Below the pieces are notes generated by a model. The model worked only from the letters and a program-made list of their open reading frames with translations, ran no database searches and was not told the origin of the DNA. A DNA stretch of 64,000 nt from assembly GCA_942492905.1 (NCBI GenBank), contig OW818657.1:2294001-2358000 (forward strand), in the 5' to 3' direction. How positions within the stretch are numbered: position 1 is the stretch's first letter; each line of letters starts with the position of its first letter. The stretch is from CAIZWU01 sp942492905 (GTDB lineage: Bacteria > Verrucomicrobiota > Verrucomicrobiia > Verrucomicrobiales > V1-33). The position numbers and the translations under genes are program-made. This document shows positions 25,984 to 34,622 of the stretch, one piece after another.

Positions 25984-28764
25984 TCAGACCTCGAAGGCGG
26001 CATCCACGATTTGTTTTTGCTCGGCCTTGTGGAGGGTGAGGGATCCGACGGCAGGGCTGGCAGCGCGTTTGCGGCCGGCGTAGCGGACGGTGGTGCCGGA
26101 CATTTTTTCCAGGCGCCAGTTGATGTGGCCCCAGGCCCCCATGTTCTTGGGTTCCTCCTGGCACCAGACCCACTTTTTGTTGGCCTTCGGATAACGGGCG
26201 GTGATGGCTTTCAGCATGTCCTCGTGGAAAGGATAGAGCTGTTCGATGCGGATGATAGCGGTGGTCTTGTCTTCCTTGTCGCTGCGGCGCTCGAGGATGT
26301 CGTAATACACCTTGCCGGAGCAGAAAATAAGCCGGGTGACGCGGGAGGGGTCGGTGATAGTGGTGTCGTCGAGGACTTCCTGGAAGCTGGTGTTGCCGGT
26401 GAAATCCGCTTCGACCGAGACGGCTTCCGGCAGGCGCAGCATGCTCTTGGGCGTCATGATGACGAGCGGCTTGCGGAACGGCCGGTTCATCTGACGGCGC
26501 AGCAGGTGGAAATACTGGGCGGGCGTGGTGAGGTTGCAGACCTGGATGTTCTGCTCGGCGCAGAGCTGGAGGAAGCGCTCCAGGCGGGCGCTGGAGTGCT
26601 CCGGGCCTTGGCCTTCATAACCGTGAGGAAGGAGCAGCACGATGCCGGAGGGTTTTTGCCATTTGGACTCGGCCGGGACCATGAATTGGTCGATCATCAC
26701 CTGGGCTCCATTGCCGAAATCGCCGAACTGGGCTTCCCAGAGGATCAGCATGTCCGGGGACATCAGGCTGTAGCCATAGTCGAAACCGAGCACAGCGGCC
26801 TCGCTGAGCAGCGAATTGTAAACGCGGAAGGTGGCGGCGCCTTCCCCGAGGTGCTGCAGCGGGAAAAAGCGGTCGCGGTTTTCCGTGTCATACAGACAGG
26901 CGTGGCGTTGGCTGAAGGTGCCGCGGCGGACGTCCTGACCGGAAAGGCGGACGGGTTTGCCTTCCCAGAGGATGGAGGCAAAAGCGAGGTGTTCGGCGTG
27001 GGCCCAGTCGAAGGGACCCCCGTTTTCCGTGGCGGCCCGGCGTTTGTCCACCACGGTGCGCTTCACGGTGGGGTGCAGGCGGAAGCCGGACGGCACCTCG
27101 GAAATCTTCATGCCTAGCGAGCGGAACTTTTCCACCGGCAGACCGGTGATGACCGGAGCGTGCGAGTAGGGCGGCTGAAAAACCGCGGTGGAGCCGGCAA
27201 AGACTTCCTTTTTGAGATCGGTGGTGCTGAGAGTCGTCTCGAGGGCGCGGAGTTCCTCGTATTCCTTTTCCAGACGGCCTTCGATTTCGGCGCGGATCGC
27301 CTTGCTGCGGTCGGCGGTGATGAGGCCGCTTTGCACCAGTTTTTCGCTGAAGAGATCACCCACGGTGGATTTGCCGGCGATGAGTTTGGCGATCTTCGGC
27401 TGGGTGAAGCTGGGCTCGTCGCCCTCATTGTGGCCGTGTTTCCGGTAACAATACATGTCGATCACGACGTCGCGGTGGAACTTCTGGCGGAACTCCATGG
27501 CCAGCCGGGCCACAAACTGCACCTCCAGCGGATGGTCGCCATTCACATGGAAAACCGGGGCTTCAATCATCTTGGCCACGTCGGTCGCGTAGGCACTGGA
27601 GCGGGCATCCGCGGGGGAGGTGGTGAAGCCGATCTGGTTATTGATGATCAGGTGGATGGTGCCGCCGGTGCGGTAGCCGGGGAGCTGGGAAAGATTCAGC
27701 ACTTCCGCCACCATGCCCTGGCCGGCAAAGGCGGCATCGCCATGGATCAGGAGCGGCAGCACCTTGCTGCGGTCTTCGGTGTCGCCGATATCCCGCTGTT
27801 TGGCGCGGGCACAGCCTTCAACCACGGGATCCACGGCTTCCAGGTGGGAAGGGTTGGGGGCGAGATAGATGCCCACCTTGGCGCCCGGCAGATCACGCAC
27901 CACCTGATAACCGAGGTGGTATTTCACATCGCCGTCTCCGGCCACCAGGTCGGGGATATAGTTGGCACTGAATTCATGCAGCAGGACCTTGAGCGGCTTT
28001 TGCAGGTAGGTGGCGAGGATGGAAAGGCGTCCGCGGTGGGCCATGCCCATCACGATGTCCTGCACTCCATGTTTCGGGGCATCGTTGAGGATGGTATTGA
28101 GCACCACCATGGCGCTTTCGCCGCCTTCAATGGAGAAGCGCTTCTGCCCCTTGTATTTGGTGTGCAGGAATTGCTCGAAGGCTTCAGGTTCCCAGACCCA
28201 GCGGAGGATGCGCTCCTGCTCTGTGGCGGAGGGCGGGGCGAGGTCGATCCGGTTTTCGATCCGTTCCCGCAGCCACTCGCGCACTTCGTAGTTCAGGATG
28301 TGCATGAACTCGAAGCCAGTGAGGTCGCAGTAGGTGCGGCGCAGCCGGTCCACCATTTCCTGCAGCTTGGTACGTTGGCCGTTGTTGAAGAAGAGGGTTT
28401 CGACTTCGGTATTCAGGTCCGCTTCGGACAGGCCGAATTCCTTCAGGGACAAGCGGGGCTGCTCCGTGGCGGTGGGGCTGAGGGGATCCAGGTGGGCTCC
28501 GATATGGCCGATCGACCGGTAAGTTTCGATCATCCGGGTGACGCTGGCGCGGAAGGCCATTTCCTGCTGACTCATGCCGCTGCGGGCGGGTTCAGAGGAG
28601 GCTAGGGCGGCAGGAGCGGACGATTTGGGCTGGGCGGTGCCCAGTTCGAAGCCTTCAAAAAAGGCAGACCATGTGCCGTCCACGGATTGGGCATCCTTGA
28701 GCCAAAGTTGATACTTCTCCTCTAAAAGGTCCACATTGAGGCGGGCGGAAATCGTCGAACTCAT
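25984..28764 (-). CDS. sucA: 2-oxoglutarate dehydrogenase E1 component
   Basis: 926 residues, close to the 933 of E. coli SucA. The N-terminal segment (ARLNVDLLEEKYQLWLKD) matches the E2-binding helix. Thiamine diphosphate enzyme motifs include GMAHRGRLSILA, LLIHGDAAFAGQG, NNQIGFTTSPADARSS and YCYRKHGHNEGDEPSFTQP. The C-terminal transketolase-like half has the LWEAQFGDFGNGAQ block. It decarboxylates 2-oxoglutarate in the TCA cycle. Together with sucB it forms an operon. An intrinsic terminator lies only 33 bases upstream of the start codon. Confidence 0.96.
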   Translation of the reverse strand: MSSTISARLNVDLLEEKYQLWLKDAQSVDGTWSAFFEGFELGTAQPKSSAPAALASSEPARSGMSQQEMAFRASVTRMIETYRSIGHIGAHLDPLSPTATEQPRLSLKEFGLSEADLNTEVETLFFNNGQRTKLQEMVDRLRRTYCDLTGFEFMHILNYEVREWLRERIENRIDLAPPSATEQERILRWVWEPEAFEQFLHTKYKGQKRFSIEGGESAMVVLNTILNDAPKHGVQDIVMGMAHRGRLSILATYLQKPLKVLLHEFSANYIPDLVAGDGDVKYHLGYQVVRDLPGAKVGIYLAPNPSHLEAVDPVVEGCARAKQRDIGDTEDRSKVLPLLIHGDAAFAGQGMVAEVLNLSQLPGYRTGGTIHLIINNQIGFTTSPADARSSAYATDVAKMIEAPVFHVNGDHPLEVQFVARLAMEFRQKFHRDVVIDMYCYRKHGHNEGDEPSFTQPKIAKLIAGKSTVGDLFSEKLVQSGLITADRSKAIRAEIEGRLEKEYEELRALETTLSTTDLKKEVFAGSTAVFQPPYSHAPVITGLPVEKFRSLGMKISEVPSGFRLHPTVKRTVVDKRRAATENGGPFDWAHAEHLAFASILWEGKPVRLSGQDVRRGTFSQRHACLYDTENRDRFFPLQHLGEGAATFRVYNSLLSEAAVLGFDYGYSLMSPDMLILWEAQFGDFGNGAQVMIDQFMVPAESKWQKPSGIVLLLPHGYEGQGPEHSSARLERFLQLCAEQNIQVCNLTTPAQYFHLLRRQMNRPFRKPLVIMTPKSMLRLPEAVSVEADFTGNTSFQEVLDDTTITDPSRVTRLIFCSGKVYYDILERRSDKEDKTTAIIRIEQLYPFHEDMLKAITARYPKANKKWVWCQEEPKNMGAWGHINWRLEKMSGTTVRYAGRKRAASPAVGSLTLHKAEQKQIVDAAFEV

Positions 28765-28796
28765 GACAATAAAAAACTTACGGGGGCTAATCGGGG

Positions 28797-28835
28797 AAAA
28801 AAACGGGCTGCCGACCCGTCTCAGGGAAGGCAGCC
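28797..28835 (-). terminator. Intrinsic terminator between the AI-2E gene and sucA
   Basis: On the minus strand GGCTGCC / GGCAGCC (7 bp) encloses a 16-base loop and is followed by a run of seven T after a short CG. It ends the transporter transcript. Because it lies just before the sucA start, it might also act in the sucAB leader. Confidence 0.75.
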
Positions 28836-28935
28836 GGGTTGGACTATGAACAAACCCACTGCCGTGCGCCAGTGGGAAAATGAGGAAGGAAAGTATTTCA
28901 TTCCCGACAATTCCGCCCGCTGGCTACGGGCAAAA

Positions 28936-30792
28936 TCAAGCGGCTGCGGATGGCTGCTGCTCGACCGCGGCGGCCTCCCTCAGCAGAGTTGTCAGGGCCC
29001 CTCCGGCTTCGCCCAGACGGGTGAAGACCGCCGTGGCCCCGGCTTCGAGAAGCGGACTGGCGTAGGCCACTTCTTCCGGCACTCCCCACCGTCCGACGTA
29101 AATGCGGAGACGGGGGAATAGCGTGCGCAGGCGGCGGAGTTGCAGCCGTACCGTGTCGTGGCTCCCCGGTGGGGTGGCACTGATCAGGATGGCTGCGGGC
29201 TGGCGGGCTTCGATTTCCGCGTGGAATTCCCCGGTGAGGCGCTGTCCGGGAACCACTTCAAATTGCAGGCCGGCCGGCAGGAGCAAGCCGAAGCAGCGCA
29301 AGGCGGCCTCGTCGGCGGCCCCATCCAACGGCCAGCCGAGCAGAAGCGGGCCGTTGGGATCGGGGGGCGGGGATTCCGGAGAGGGCAGCGCCCCGGCCGT
29401 GATCCGCAGCATGGATTCGTGAAGCAATTGCTCCTCGGCATCGGTGAGGCGATCCTGACTGGACTCCCGCCGGGCGAGTGCGATGGCCGGGAGGACCGTT
29501 TCGTCGACGACTTCAGTGGGGGATTTCCGTTTCAACTCCGCCGTGAGGAATTCCTCGGCTTCGATCTCATCGCCTGCGACGAGCCTTTGATAGAGCACCA
29601 TATATGATTTTAGTTTGGGATTGTCTCCCATGAGAATCTCCACCCACTCCAGGGATGGGATGTGCCGGGCCATCACCACAAAACAAACCGTCAGCGGGGT
29701 GGCCATGATGAGGCCGATGGCACCCCAGAGCCAAGTCCAGAAGACGATGGAGACGAGCAGGGCAAATTCGGAAACGCCCACGCTTTGCCCATACAGCAGC
29801 GGTTCCAGAATCATGTTGGTGATCAGTTCCAGGACCACGATGAGGCCGATTACCATCAGGGGATGCTGCCAATCGGGGAAGACGGCGAGACTGAGGGCGG
29901 AGGGCAGGACGGCCACCGCGATCGGACCGATGTAGGGAATAAACCGGAACAGCGCCGCCAGCACGCCCCAGAGGACCACGTAAGGCAGGCCGATGAAATA
30001 CAGACCGGTGGCGAGCACGATGCCGTAGAGCCCATTGATGAGGGCCTGCATGAGGAGATACCGGCCCACCCGGTCACCGGTTTCATCCAGCGCCTGGGTG
30101 ACGACCGTGAGGTGGCGGAAGCCCGCGAGGCGCATCACCCGGTTGCGCAATTCCTGCTGGCGCAGCAGCATGAAAATAACAAAAACCACCACCGTGGCGG
30201 CATTTCCCAGCACTTCCCCGACAGTGCCCAGGGCTCCCCCGAGCAGACCGGAAGTCTGCGGGGATTCTTGAGGAGGGATGGGTTGGGCCAACGTTGGCCC
30301 GGAGGAAGGCGGGGCGGGGGCAGAGGGAGCCGGGGCCGGATCCAGTTGCGCTTGGGCTGGCTGGTCACCTTCTTTGGCAGGCAGGGCTTTGGAGGCCTCT
30401 TCGTTGGTTTTCTCAATCGTCGTGCGGATATCCTGCAGGTTTTCCATGACTCCGCCGCGCCCGCTTTGATGGAACGAGACAATGCGGTGACGGATGTTAT
30501 CCTTGTAGTTGGGCAGACTGGCGGCCAGCGAGCTGAACTGCTGTCCGATCACCCAGCCGATGGCTCCCAGCAGGGAAAACACGCAGAGCGTCACCAGCAC
30601 CACGGCGAGGGCGCGTGGCAGGCGGAAGCGGTGCAGGGCATTGACGATAGGGCTGAGAAGAAAGGCAAACAGCGCCGCCAGCGCCAGGGGCATCAGCACC
30701 GCTTTGCCAAAGTAGAAAATCACCACCAGCAGCACGCCAGTGATCAATCCGGGGAGCGGAACGGTGCGGCTTTTTTTGACGGGGGGGGACAT
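28936..30792 (-). CDS. AI-2E family transporter with C-terminal B12-binding-like domain
   Basis: 618 residues. The first half is a typical AI-2E/PerM-type membrane protein with about eight hydrophobic segments. A proline-rich loop (about 145-175) lies after the second pair, and LFRFIPYIGPIAVAVLPS is a family signature. After the last membrane helix (about residue 375) comes a long cytosolic part. Its final 150 residues (GPLLLGWPLDGAADEAALR to LLEAGATAVF) resemble a cobalamin-binding or receiver-like Rossmann fold, without the cobalamin DxHxxG motif. Transport of the autoinducer AI-2 is not shown for most members; sodium-proton antiport or export is also proposed. No partner gene is obvious. 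Confidence 0.85.
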   Translation of the reverse strand: MSPPVKKSRTVPLPGLITGVLLVVIFYFGKAVLMPLALAALFAFLLSPIVNALHRFRLPRALAVVLVTLCVFSLLGAIGWVIGQQFSSLAASLPNYKDNIRHRIVSFHQSGRGGVMENLQDIRTTIEKTNEEASKALPAKEGDQPAQAQLDPAPAPSAPAPPSSGPTLAQPIPPQESPQTSGLLGGALGTVGEVLGNAATVVVFVIFMLLRQQELRNRVMRLAGFRHLTVVTQALDETGDRVGRYLLMQALINGLYGIVLATGLYFIGLPYVVLWGVLAALFRFIPYIGPIAVAVLPSALSLAVFPDWQHPLMVIGLIVVLELITNMILEPLLYGQSVGVSEFALLVSIVFWTWLWGAIGLIMATPLTVCFVVMARHIPSLEWVEILMGDNPKLKSYMVLYQRLVAGDEIEAEEFLTAELKRKSPTEVVDETVLPAIALARRESSQDRLTDAEEQLLHESMLRITAGALPSPESPPPDPNGPLLLGWPLDGAADEAALRCFGLLLPAGLQFEVVPGQRLTGEFHAEIEARQPAAILISATPPGSHDTVRLQLRRLRTLFPRLRIYVGRWGVPEEVAYASPLLEAGATAVFTRLGEAGGALTTLLREAAAVEQQPSAAA

Positions 30793-30961
30793 GGCGGATA
30801 AATGGTAGGTGGAAGACTGGGGGCTGGATCAGCGCCCGAAGCAAAAGAGGCGGTTTTAGCTCTGGGGCAGACCATTGGGCACGAGCCATTTGGGTTGTCC
30901 GGAGCGGAGGTTCATGAGGGTTCAGTTTCTGGCCGGAGGGGCCCTGGGCAGGACGCTGCGG

Positions 30962-31840
30962 TCAGGGGCTGGCATGAGACGGTTCGTGACGGATGGTGAG
31001 TTCGACTTTCATGCTCAGACTGCTGCCCGTGTGGGCGTCGAAGCTGCCGCTGATTGGCATGACGCCGCGGGGATGGCTGCTGACGCCGGTGGCGATATGG
31101 CGGGGGCTGGTGCCCCGGCCGGTGGTAGGATCGAACCCACGCCAGCCCCCGTCCGGAAAATAAATTTCCATCCAGGCATGGGTCGATCCGCGTCCGGCCG
31201 CGGAGACCGCACTATCCAAATATCCGCTGACAAACCGGGCGGGCAGGCCGAGCGAGCGGGCCGCCTCCATCGCGAGGGTGGCCAGATCCCGGCAGGACCC
31301 GCTGCCCAGCCGCAGGGTGGCTGCGGGGCTTTGCACGCCTGGTTCCTCGCGCCGGCGGTAGGAAAGATGGTCATGCACGCACTGGTTCAGCCACTGCGCG
31401 GTTTGCAGGGCGGTGCGGGGGACGGAGGCTTCCGGCAGGGTGCCGACCCATGCAGTGATGGTGGCCATTTCGTCCTCCCAGACCGGATGGCTGTAGGCTT
31501 GGGCGAGCCGCTGCTCCGTTTGCAGAAACGTCAGTGGCAGGGAAACCTCCGAAGGGTGCGGTGGGGGTATGGAATCGATCCCTTCATCCAGTTGCTCGAG
31601 GATGATTTCGTTCAGAATGGTCAATTGGTCCGCAGGTTCCGGGAGTTCTGCGTAAGCGACGTGATTGCCATGCACATCCATCAGCCATGTCAGGTTGGCT
31701 GGGGGCGTGATGGACAGGGTGTGCGCGATCACCCTCGTGTGGTGGCCTTCGCGGGGCCGCAGCACGATGCGGTGCATCCCGAACTTCACCGGCGCGGTGT
31801 AACGGTAGGTGGTGCGGTGGTGGATGTGCAGACGGCTCAT
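30962..31840 (-). CDS. Transglutaminase-like cysteine protease family protein
   Basis: 292 residues. An N-terminal bacterial transglutaminase-like domain (MSRLHIHHRTTYRYTAPV, LRPREGHHTRV) precedes a transglutaminase core with the catalytic triad: C in GSGSCRDLATLA, H in GSTHAWMEIYF and D in GFDPTTGRGTS. No signal peptide is visible, so it is probably cytoplasmic. The family cleaves or cross-links peptide or isopeptide bonds; in many bacteria it travels with an alpha-E protein and an ATP-grasp-like protein, both absent here. It follows a second transglutaminase-like gene with 17 bases between them, so the two form an operon. Confidence 0.9.
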   Translation of the reverse strand: MSRLHIHHRTTYRYTAPVKFGMHRIVLRPREGHHTRVIAHTLSITPPANLTWLMDVHGNHVAYAELPEPADQLTILNEIILEQLDEGIDSIPPPHPSEVSLPLTFLQTEQRLAQAYSHPVWEDEMATITAWVGTLPEASVPRTALQTAQWLNQCVHDHLSYRRREEPGVQSPAATLRLGSGSCRDLATLAMEAARSLGLPARFVSGYLDSAVSAAGRGSTHAWMEIYFPDGGWRGFDPTTGRGTSPRHIATGVSSHPRGVMPISGSFDAHTGSSLSMKVELTIRHEPSHASP

Positions 31841-31857
31841 CGCAGGGCAGGGGGTGG

Positions 31858-32709
31858 TCAGGCGGGCTCCAGACTGGTGGCTGTGGCCTGCAATTGCTCA
31901 GGACTCATTTTTTGGTAGGAGGAATCAAGGGCGTGGCAGGACACCTCCTGACGGGTCAGGAGCAACGGTCCAAATGCGGTGCAGACCGAACAGTCCGACG
32001 CATCCCTTCCCGTCCCGATCCGCACCACGCCGTCCGGCGAGGAGAGGCCGGTGGCATCCCAGAAAAGCCAGCGTCCGCCAATCCAGGTTTCAAAGCAGGC
32101 ATGAAAATCCTGGGGTTCCAACAAATGGGCATAACCGGTGAAATAACGCGCCGGCACATTCATGGCACGGCACAGGGCAATACCGAGATGGGCGAAGTCG
32201 CGGCAAACCCCGGCGCGTTCCACGAGGGAATCGACCGCCGAGGTGCCGGCGTTGGTGGAACCGCTGACATACGTCAGCCGGCTGGCAATCCAGTCCACCA
32301 CGGCGCGGACCTTGGCCTCGGGGGTTGTCAGATGGCCGAACATGTCAAACGTCAGGCGGCCCAGCCGGTCTGATTGGCAATACCGGCTGGGATAAAGGTA
32401 GGGCAGAATAGCGGCTTCAAAGGAACCCGGCCCTTCGTCCATCAGGGTGCCCGCAGGAATGGCCTCGGCCTGGACGTCCACGGTCGCTTCATAGCGGATT
32501 TCGTAGAGGCCGGGCTGGGTCACCTGCAGCCGGTCGAAGGGTGTCCCGGTTGCCGCGCAGATTTGGATCCGGTGTTCGAGCCCGGGAGGGAGCTGGAGGT
32601 TTTCATGCCTCAATTCCTGGCCGGGTCCCTGACGCGCCCGGATGCTGAGGAGAAAGGTCACCGGGACGGTGACTTCATATTCGAGAAGACTGGAGACAGT
32701 AAATTGCAT
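31858..32709 (-). CDS. Transglutaminase-like protein, second copy
   Basis: 283 residues from the ATG at 32709 (MQFTVSSLLEYEVTVPV); an earlier TTG in the frame is less likely. It has an N-terminal beta domain of the family, then the core with C in RAGVCRDFAHLGIA, H in DFHACFETWI and D in LFWDATGL. Divergent from the neighbouring copy, so not a recent duplication. A few extra cysteines (SDCSVCTAF) lie near the C-terminus. It is probably cytoplasmic and co-transcribed with the downstream copy; both follow the ABC exporter gene, 44 bases away. Confidence 0.88.
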   Translation of the reverse strand: MQFTVSSLLEYEVTVPVTFLLSIRARQGPGQELRHENLQLPPGLEHRIQICAATGTPFDRLQVTQPGLYEIRYEATVDVQAEAIPAGTLMDEGPGSFEAAILPYLYPSRYCQSDRLGRLTFDMFGHLTTPEAKVRAVVDWIASRLTYVSGSTNAGTSAVDSLVERAGVCRDFAHLGIALCRAMNVPARYFTGYAHLLEPQDFHACFETWIGGRWLFWDATGLSSPDGVVRIGTGRDASDCSVCTAFGPLLLTRQEVSCHALDSSYQKMSPEQLQATATSLEPA

Positions 32710-32753
32710 GGGGCGTAAGATTGAATGGATAGGGGATGGACCAGTGGGGAGGT

Positions 32754-34520
32754 TCAAATGGTGGCGGGCAAGGGCGGTTCGGACGGGGCAGGAAGGTCTT
32801 CCAGATGCCAGGTGGCGTCTTTTTGGAGAGTCAGCAGTTGGTCGTGATAGTCCTTCAGCGTGGATCGGTGGCCGACACTGACATAAGTCACCCGGTTTTT
32901 CTGGAGCAGTTGATAAAGCTTGGTTTCATTGGGCTCATCCAGCGCGCTGGTAGCCTCATCAAGGAAGGCGATGGATGGTTTGCGCAGCAGCAGGCGGGCG
33001 AAGGAGATGCGCTGCTGCTCACCAATGGACAGAATATTGGTCCAGTCCACGGTGCGGTCAAAGTCGCCATCCACCCGGTCGACCACTTCGGAGAGGTTGA
33101 CCGCTTCGAGCACTGCGGTGATTTGGGCGGTATCGAGGTCCTCATTCTGTCCCGGGTAGAGGAGTTGGTCCCGCAGGCTGCCCTGCACCATGTAGGGCCG
33201 CTGGGGCAGGAACATCATGCGGGCCAGCGGAGGGCGGGTGATGGAACCGGATCCGGTATTCCAAAGACCCGCAATGGTGCGCAGCAGCGAGCTTTTTCCG
33301 GAACCACTGGGCCCCATCAACAGAATGCTGGTACCGGTTTTCAGGTTGAGATTGAGATCTTTGAGCAGGGTCTTGGATCCATCAGGGGTCTGCACGTCGA
33401 GATCGGCCAACTGCAGTCGGTTTCCGGCTTCCTTGACGTCGATTTGACCGGGCTCCTCACTACTGGTGGAGGAAACGTCATTATCGCGCTCTTCCTCCGG
33501 ATCCTGTTCGGCGAGCCCGGTCCAGAGCGCGTCCAACCGGGTCACGCCAGCGGCAAAACCGCTCAACCGCTCGAACTGCGTGATGATGAGGGAAGTGGCG
33601 GCCAGCACTCCGGCAAAGGCGCCGCCCGCCTGCATCACGGTTCCCATCTGGATTTTCCCGGCGAAGTAGAGCGGTGCCACCACCAGGATGGGCAGAATCA
33701 GGGCGAAATAGTTATAGCTGGTGGTGAAAAACGCCAGGTTCCGGTTCCATCCGATCAACCGGGTAGTGTTTTCAAAAATGTCGCCAAACTTGGAAATCAG
33801 GTCACGGTGTTCCCGCTTTTCGCCGCGGTAGAAGGCGATGGATTCCGCATTGTCCCTCACCCGGACCATGGCATAACGGAAATTCCCCTCTTTCTCATAT
33901 TGATGGTAATAGATGCCAACCAGCCGCCGTCCGATCAGGATGCTGATCATGGTGCCGGCCAGGGCATAGACCACCAACGTGAGCACCAGGCTCCGCGAGA
34001 TGCTCCAGAGCACCCCGGTGAAGGCCAGCAGGGTGACACAGGAATTCAGGGTGATGAGCAGGAAGCTGAGGGTGGTGGCCGTGAAGTTTTTGACATCCTC
34101 CGCAATACGCTGGTCGGGATTGTCGATGGTGGCCGATCCTCTGAGATGATAGTAGGCCCGGTTGGCAAAGTAGCGTTTCAGCAGGTGCCAGGTCATCCAC
34201 TGCCGCCAGAGCAGGGCCAGTTTTTCCTCGGTGAAGCGGTAGAAGACCCCGATGGGAATGGCGAGGGCAAAGGTGCCCAGATAGAGCCAGAGGTTTTTCC
34301 GGAAACCTCCGCGGTCCCGTTGTGTCAGGGCATCGATAAAATCGCGCGCCACATAACTCATCAGGACCTGCACCAGAGCCACGGCGATGGCAAATCCAAG
34401 CAAAAGGCCCAGCAACAGCCGGGCCTGCTTTTTTTTCTCCGAACGGAAAAACGGGGCGATGATCCCCTTGATCCGGGGAATGGTGTGACGGTCGAAGGTG
34501 GGTTCAGGACCGGGAGTCAT
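32754..34520 (-). CDS. ABC transporter, fused permease-ATPase (YddA/SbmA-like)
   Basis: 588-residue half-transporter. Six membrane segments lie in residues about 40-330, with the SbmA/BacA-type signature FYRGEKREHRDL. The ATPase follows: Walker A GPSGSGKSS, signature LSIGEQQRISFARLLL (with SIGEQ in place of LSGGQ) and Walker B IAFLDEATSALD. This ABCD-related type is linked in other bacteria to lipid, cobalamin or peptide transport. It should act as a homodimer in the inner membrane. It heads the transglutaminase pair on the same strand, and a strong terminator separates it from the gene upstream. Confidence 0.9.
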   Translation of the reverse strand: MTPGPEPTFDRHTIPRIKGIIAPFFRSEKKKQARLLLGLLLGFAIAVALVQVLMSYVARDFIDALTQRDRGGFRKNLWLYLGTFALAIPIGVFYRFTEEKLALLWRQWMTWHLLKRYFANRAYYHLRGSATIDNPDQRIAEDVKNFTATTLSFLLITLNSCVTLLAFTGVLWSISRSLVLTLVVYALAGTMISILIGRRLVGIYYHQYEKEGNFRYAMVRVRDNAESIAFYRGEKREHRDLISKFGDIFENTTRLIGWNRNLAFFTTSYNYFALILPILVVAPLYFAGKIQMGTVMQAGGAFAGVLAATSLIITQFERLSGFAAGVTRLDALWTGLAEQDPEEERDNDVSSTSSEEPGQIDVKEAGNRLQLADLDVQTPDGSKTLLKDLNLNLKTGTSILLMGPSGSGKSSLLRTIAGLWNTGSGSITRPPLARMMFLPQRPYMVQGSLRDQLLYPGQNEDLDTAQITAVLEAVNLSEVVDRVDGDFDRTVDWTNILSIGEQQRISFARLLLRKPSIAFLDEATSALDEPNETKLYQLLQKNRVTYVSVGHRSTLKDYHDQLLTLQKDATWHLEDLPAPSEPPLPATI

Positions 34521-34549
34521 GCGCTGTCAGGCGGGCGGAGGTGAGGCTC

Positions 34550-34608
34550 AAAAAAGGTTGGCCCGGCTCCATGTCGGTTGGGGGGAATGCCGACAAAGGA
34601 ACCGGGCC
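34550..34608 (-). terminator. Intrinsic terminator of the holin-like gene
   Basis: On the minus strand an outer stem GGCCCGG / CCGGGCC and an inner stem TGTCGG / CCGACA form a long hairpin, followed after AACC by six T. It lies directly after the stop of the holin-like gene. Confidence 0.8.
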
Positions 34609-34622
34609 GCCCGCAGCAGGGG

